64,000 nt of DNA from Lepidodermella squamata (taxonomy: Eukaryota > Gastrotricha): the NCBI GenBank assembly GCA_047495785.1, contig JBLDXI010000013.1, forward strand, positions 4,092,001-4,156,000, read 5' to 3'. The notes under the pieces were generated by a model. The model had not been told where the DNA came from and ran no database searches. It saw only the letters and a program-made list of their open reading frames with translations. Both the position numbers and the translations under genes were made by a program. Positions 58,972 through 64,000 of this stretch are shown here, piece after piece (the stretch's first letter is position 1; every line of letters starts with the position of its first letter).

Positions 58972-61320
58972 ATGGGTCGTCTTGGAAGAGATTTTAGTCA
59001 ACGTCCCAAGAAGGGCAAGGGGAAAAAGACAAGAAAGCAAGCCCCGCCGTCCTTCCCGCATTTGGATATGCCCAAAGAGATCAGCAAAACATCTATGCGC
59101 AGGTAACTATATATTTTGCTTATTTTTCGCACAAACACGTCTGCATTCCTGTTTCATAGACAAAAGAAGCGCATGGCTAAACAGATAGTGAAGCAATTGA
59201 CTATCAGTGATGACAAAAAGAAAAGATCGAAAGATGACGACGATATCATTGCAACAGCTGATACAGAGTGGCTCCCTGATGACATGATGGATCCAGATGA
59301 GGACATAGATGAACCGGAAGCGAAAATTGAAACTAAGAAATCTAAACTCGCTCTACCAGGTCTTTCAGCTAGCGAAGGCGAGGAATCTGGCGACGAAGAA
59401 GGCATTGCGATGGATGACGATGACGTTGAAGTCGCAGATGAATTCTTGCCATCAGACGAAGAGGACTCGGAAGAAGGTTCCGATGATGACGATATGGACA
59501 TGGAAAAGGCTTCCAAAAAAATTGATCTTAAGCGCAAGAAGATGAAGTAAGGCTTATCAAATCCTGCGTTCACTTTTAAATATATGTTTAATTAGGGAGA
59601 TGATTCAGGACGAAGATTCCGAAGGGGCTATTTCAGACATGAGTGAAATGAGCGGCGATGAAGAAGAGGAGGACGGAGAGGCTGAGGAAGGTGACTCGGA
59701 GATGGAGCTTAATCTTGATACAGCTCCTCCATCTGAACTTCCTGGTCAGGTGTTAAATCACGAGGAGTTGTTGGAGCGCATTAACACCAATGTCGATGCA
59801 TTCCGTAACCCGAAAGGCCCGGCCGCTCATGGCCGTAAACGAAGTGAAATTCGAGCTCAATTGGTCGCAGATCTATCGACATATTATGGATACAATGAAT
59901 TTCTTGTTGGGAAATTTTTGGATTTATTCCCCGGAGAGATTATCGAGGCGCTGGATGCCAATGAAATCGATCGTCCGATGACGATTCGTGTTAATACGCT
60001 GCTCACGAGACGTCGTGACTTGGCGCAGGCGCTAATGAATCGCGGTGTTAATCTCGAGTCGATTGGCAAGTGGTCGCAAATCGGCCTGGTCATTTTCGAC
60101 TCGAAAATCCCTATCGGTGCTACTCCGGAATACTTATCCGGTCACTACATACTGCAAGGCGGGTCGTCTCTTTTGCCGGTAATGGCTTTAGACCCGAAGG
60201 AGAACGACCGTGTTCTTGATATGTGCGCTGCTCCGGGAGGCAAAACTACTCATATTGGTTTGTATGGAAAGAAAATCGATAAATATAGTATAAATCGTGT
60301 TTTTTGCAGCTCAATTGATGAGAAATACTGGCTCAATAATAGCGAACGATGTACATAAAGAGAGATGTGCTGCTTTAGCTGCCAACATCCATCGCATGGG
60401 CGTTACCAATACGTCGGTTTGTTGCCTGGATGGCCGTAAATTTCCAAAGGTATACATGATTCATTTACCCGCTATTGATTATTTGTAAAAAATGTTTTTG
60501 TAGCTATTCAATGATTTTGACCGAGTTCTGCTTGATGCGCCATGCAGCGGTACTGGTGTTATATCTAAGGACCCTTCATGCAAAACTAGCAGGGTAAGTT
60601 TTGTTTGTTCAAGCCGGTGTTTGCGCCGCGCTCGTCACTTCATTGACTATTCATATGCGTATAACACCTGTTTTTTCCGCTATTCTCCCTCGCCTCGTAT
60701 AGGATCAGAAAGACATTAAACGCACTGCCCACCTTCAAAAAGAGTTGATCCTAGCGGCGATCGACAGCGTCGATCCAGATATAACAACTGGGCACGATGG
60801 ATCGAATGGTGGCGTTATCGTTTACTCGACTTGTTCGGTTCTAGTCGAAGAAAACGAGGACGTTATTGCCTATGCCCTGCGAAAACGGTACGTTAAACTG
60901 GTCGAAACTGGTCTCGAGTTCGGCGAGGATGGATTCACGCAATTCGGTCAGTTTCATTTCTCGCCGCAAATGAAGCTATGCAAACGCTACTACCCTCACA
61001 CTAACAACTTGGACGGGTTTTTCGTTGCGAAATTGGTGAAATATTTGAACGGAAAGCGAGTTGTCAAGCAGAAGAAGGGCAAGAGCTTGTACTCGGACGA
61101 TGAGGAGGTGGAGGAAACGGCGAATGACCACGAAAGCAGCGACGATTCTGGCGATGACAGCGGCAGCGACGGCAAATCGGCGGGTAAACAGCAGAAAAAT
61201 GGTGCTAAGAAGCCGAAAGCTCCCAAGGGAACGAAGCGATCGGGCAAGAAGTCGAAGAAACCAGCGGCGAAGAAGAATAAGAAGAACGAGTACAAAATCA
61301 GAAATAAGAAAAAGAACTAG
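58972..61320 (+). CDS. NOP2: NOP2/NSUN1, nucleolar rRNA cytosine-5 methyltransferase
   Basis: Six exons, 58972-59102, 59160-59546, 59596-60257, 60310-60449, 60504-60593 and 60703-61320, give 675 residues. It methylates a cytosine of large-subunit rRNA and helps 60S assembly in the nucleolus. The N-terminus is basic (MGRLGRDFSQRPKKGKGKK), followed by a long acidic region. Catalytic core: SAM motif MCAAPGGKTTHIG (about 380-393), QLMRNTG-IIANDVHKERC, motif IV DAPCSGTGV with Cys about 454 and motif VI STCSV with Cys about 514, the two-cysteine set of the family. The C-terminal 90 residues are Lys-rich nucleolar sequence. AATAAA lies at 61359-61364. The many antisense and alternate frames here are shadows. 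Confidence 0.95.
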
Positions 61321-61358
61321 CTCAATTCTAGCTTTATTAATCAATCAAATTGTGCATT

Positions 61359-61412
61359 AATAAACTGACTTTCTTGTTTGGGTTTGAACTAATTTTTTTT
61401 CTCTTTCACTAG
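61359..61412 (+). promoter_or_regulatory. Poly(A) signal followed at once by a splice-acceptor-like site
   Basis: AATAAA of NOP2 (61359-61364) is followed 46 bp later by a T-rich tract ending CTTTCACTAG (AG at 61411-61412), 16 bp before the ATG of the glucose transporter. There is no space for an ordinary promoter between them. Confidence 0.5.
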
Positions 61413-61428
61413 ACCTTTATGTTATTTG

Positions 61429-62734
61429 ATGGTTTCATTCCGACTGGTTGCTGTAATCGTAGTCGCAGCTCTTGGGCCGTTTCAATTCGGATATAACACT
61501 GGCGTGATCAATGCGCCTCAAAATGTAAGATTGCTTTCACTAATTGATTTTCTCTTGAATTTCTTGAGAATATCTTAATTGGTATTAAATGATGATTGCT
61601 CTTAGCGTGAGATTGAATGGCGTTTTAGCAAAAAAATTCAAAAATTACTTGAAAATTCAGGGAATAAACTAGAAAATTAAATGGAAATTTCTCGATAATA
61701 TACATTACGGCAATGAATTAAATTTGTATGTTTGCACCAGGGGAGGCGATTCTATCATATCGCTTGAAAATTCCAGTGATTTGAATTAATTTGGCGTTTA
61801 ATATCGAATTAATCTGATTAAATAAATACTTACTCAAAATTGAAAAATCCAAAGACTTATTATTTTTTAACCCATTTTTAATCTTTTGCAATGGTTTGTC
61901 TCGCCAAGTAGTTCATGATGTTGGTATCTTATCTTTCATTCGGTTTTTTTTTATCTGTGACAGACTATAACCGCATTCATCAATGAGACGAGCGACTTGA
62001 AAGGATCATGGGCGCCAAATATATCGGACGACGGCCTAAAAACGGCGTGGAATGTGGTTGTGGCGATGTTTTCCGTCGGCGGCATGATCGGCAGCATGCT
62101 GGTCGGAGTTCTGTCCAACTACCTCGGCCGACGCTACTTCATTTTCGCACTGTCAATCGGCGGAGTTGCTAGCGGCCTAGTTCTAGGCCTTGCCAAAACC
62201 GGAAACAGCTATTTAATGCTGGTTCTAGGCCGGTTGATGGTCGGTTTCGTGACTGGGGCCTACACCGGGGTTGTGCCTATGTATTTATCGGAAGTCGCCC
62301 CGCTTTCACTGCGAGGCGGCATCGGAGTCGTCAATCAATTAGCCGTAGTTTCTGCAATTTTAATTTCTCAAATATTCGGAATTTCCGATTTGATGGGCAC
62401 CGAAGAGTTATGGCCTTTGCTACTCGGATTCACCGCAATTCCTGCCGTTATTCAAACATTCTTAGTATTATATGTGTGCCCGGAAAGTCCGCGATTTTTA
62501 TTGATTTCGAAGGAGGACGAAGCTGGCGCCAAGAAGGTATTGCGGTTATTGGCGGGACCTGACGGGATTTACGAGGTTGATGCTCAAATCGACGAGATGA
62601 GACGCGAGGCGGCCGAGTTGCGGCGCGAGGAAGTTCTCACCGTGCGAGATCTCTTTAAACGACGCGAACTGCTGTGGCCACTTTTCATTGCCGTTGTTAT
62701 GCAACTCAGCCAGCAGCTTTCAGGAATTAATGGC
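61429..62734 (+). CDS. Class I facilitative glucose transporter (GLUT family), 5' part
   Basis: Exon 1 (61429-61524) and exon 2 (61964-62734) join in phase 0 and give the first 289 residues; the rest lies beyond a donor at 62735 and was not found before the window end. It has GLUT signatures: FQFGYNTGVINAPQ in TM1, the LGRRY motif after TM2, GRLMVGFVTGAYTGVVPMYLSEVAP with TM4-5, PESPRFLL before the intracellular loop, and QLSQQLSGING of TM7, whose QLS residues mark glucose/fructose class I members. A facilitative plasma-membrane sugar carrier. The start follows a splice-acceptor-like site directly behind NOP2, suggesting processing from a common transcript. Confidence 0.93.
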
Positions 62735-63820
62735 GTAAGTCAACCTATGCGCAATACATAAAAATATGGAAATTATGCGATGATAAAAAAATTACACCTT
62801 AATTTTATTTTCCAAATTATGCATGTTCATTTTTAATTTTCCTATTGTTTTAATCGTCTAAACCTTCAAACCTATGGGCGAAACTAGGTGCATACATTTT
62901 GGTGGACATATCAGCTGTAAAAATATTATTCGCTTTGGGATGACGAGAGAATAATTGCCTGAGAAGCTTTGCGTATTAAATTGAGCAAATAATGGACGCT
63001 ATGTTTTTTTAGTTTTCTCCTCCGCTTTTCTTTTATGTAAAAAATTAGAAATTCGGTGCTTAAATTGTTGTCTTAACGGAAAAATAAGAAATTGGAATAT
63101 TAGAAAAAACCAGGACAAAATTAAGCAAAAAATTATAGTAAATTGGAAAATCTTGATGAAAATGTCGACCTTCATCCATTTTGGACTGCTACTATTGAAT
63201 AATTGAATCAGTTGCGTAATTGTTTTCAATTGTGATTGACGCCCAGAGCAATTGCTCCGAATTACTGAATGGGTATTCAATGTTTGCCATCGATTACTAG
63301 TTCTATTTTCGCTTGGTCGTTAAGGTTTAGTTTGTCCGCAAGAAAATGCCTCGGCCAAAGTTTGTCGCCGCTTTTGTGGCATTTGCATCGATATTTCTTT
63401 CCAAGGCCAACTATATGGCTTCTTTTTTCCGTCCTGATTCAGATAATATCAGTAGGTTTGAGGCGAATTGGGCATTTTTCCTCGTGCATTTGGCCTGTGG
63501 GTAATTCCCAAGGAAGCATTTTCCATGTTTGAAACAAGGAGCCATCGCCTGCTTAGTGTTGTATCTTGTGAAATATGGAGCGAAATGCAGCTTTTCCATC
63601 GTGCAATGTCGTTATTGGGTGTAAAAAGGCTAATTCATTTCGAACATTGTAGAACATCTCTTTCGTCACCGAACCAAAGCTGATAAGGGGCTTCATAGCC
63701 AAAAGTTTGCTTGCATTAATGTTGAAGCGCAACGCCAACGTTACCATCCTATTGAGGATAGTAGCGGTTGACACGAAACGTGATAATCTCGACAGATTTC
63801 GCGGCTGAGTTAGAGAATAA
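62735..63820. other. Intron of the glucose transporter or adjacent sequence, no exon found
   Basis: AT-rich to about 63250, then more balanced. I looked for the expected next GLUT exon (IN-I-YYS segment) without success. A minus-strand open frame at 63553-63774 has no recognisable domain. Confidence 0.4.
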
Positions 63821-64000
63821 TTAGTGAAGGCTCTTGAATTCTGTCTTTCGCCTGCGTTTAAAGTTCGCTGTTTTAAACGTTTTCGTGAGATGATTCGTAC
63901 GCTTTCGCGTTGGAAGTAGATTAACCGATGGAAGTTCCGCCTCGATTACTCCGAACCCTTCATATTCGACCGACAATTTGGCGTGCTTAATTTTGGCACC
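63821..64000 (-). other. Open reading frame entering from the right edge
   Basis: On the minus strand, 59 codons run open from the right edge to TAA (63821-63823). The product is rich in Lys and Arg toward its end (TRKRTNHLTKTF, FKRRRKTEFK). Codon use looks more coding-like than the neighbouring intronic DNA. It could be the 3' exon of a gene or mobile element nested in, or next to, the transporter gene. Confidence 0.35.

Noticed and set aside
59154-59573. Long antisense open frame rich in Ser, opposite NOP2 exon 2
   Set aside because: It is the mirror of an acidic Glu/Asp/Lys-rich coding region, which creates Ser-rich antisense frames. No splice or start context.
60976-61344. Antisense frames opposite the NOP2 C-terminus
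   Set aside because: Shadow of the Lys-rich coding tail.

Overview
The window is animal nuclear DNA from a compact-genome invertebrate. It is AT-rich, introns are mostly 45-65 nt with T-rich acceptors, and the genes are metazoan (FAM43, heparan-sulfate C5-epimerase, condensin, alkaline ceramidases). The style is nematode- or ecdysozoan-like, but I cannot assign a species. Gene models were assembled by hand from open frames, splice sites and matching phases. The coordinates of a gene run from its first to its last coding base, and exon limits are given in the evidence.

Layout. 0-8 kb: the 3' end of a Q/P-rich nuclear protein gene, a FAM43-like PTB-domain gene, a secreted VWA-like protein, and a convergent intron-containing histone H4 gene. 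8.4-17.9 kb: a 9,452-bp DNA transposon-like insertion with nearly identical inverted repeats of about 249 bp. It splits an older non-LTR retrotransposon remnant and duplicates 2 bp. Inside lie a 9-exon DDE-transposase-like gene, three small unrecognised genes and a gene whose product resembles a cohesin kleisin (RAD21/REC8). 18-26.4 kb: a small secreted protein, retrotransposon debris and a five-exon Crypton/DUF3504-type tyrosine-recombinase gene flanked by CATGGTT motif clusters. 26.4-32.5 kb: a long stretch without genes.

32.5-39 kb: D-glucuronyl C5-epimerase (with a TTAGGG-rich tract in an intron), succinate dehydrogenase subunit D and a secreted Cys-rich protein. 39.6-50.9 kb: a same-strand sphingolipid cluster of four alkaline ceramidase paralogs and one ceramide synthase, enzymes of opposite direction (ceramide made, ceramide split). 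51.9-53.1 kb: a foldback repeat and a 5'-truncated non-LTR retrotransposon. 53.5-64 kb: condensin I subunit CAP-D2 (minus), divergent from the nucleolar rRNA methyltransferase NOP2 (plus). NOP2 is followed within about 110 bp by the 5' part of a class I glucose transporter, a spacing that suggests operon-like expression with trans-splicing.

The most notable items are the transposon that apparently carries a cohesin-kleisin homolog, the ceramide synthase/ceramidase cluster, and the two motif-built foldback elements.
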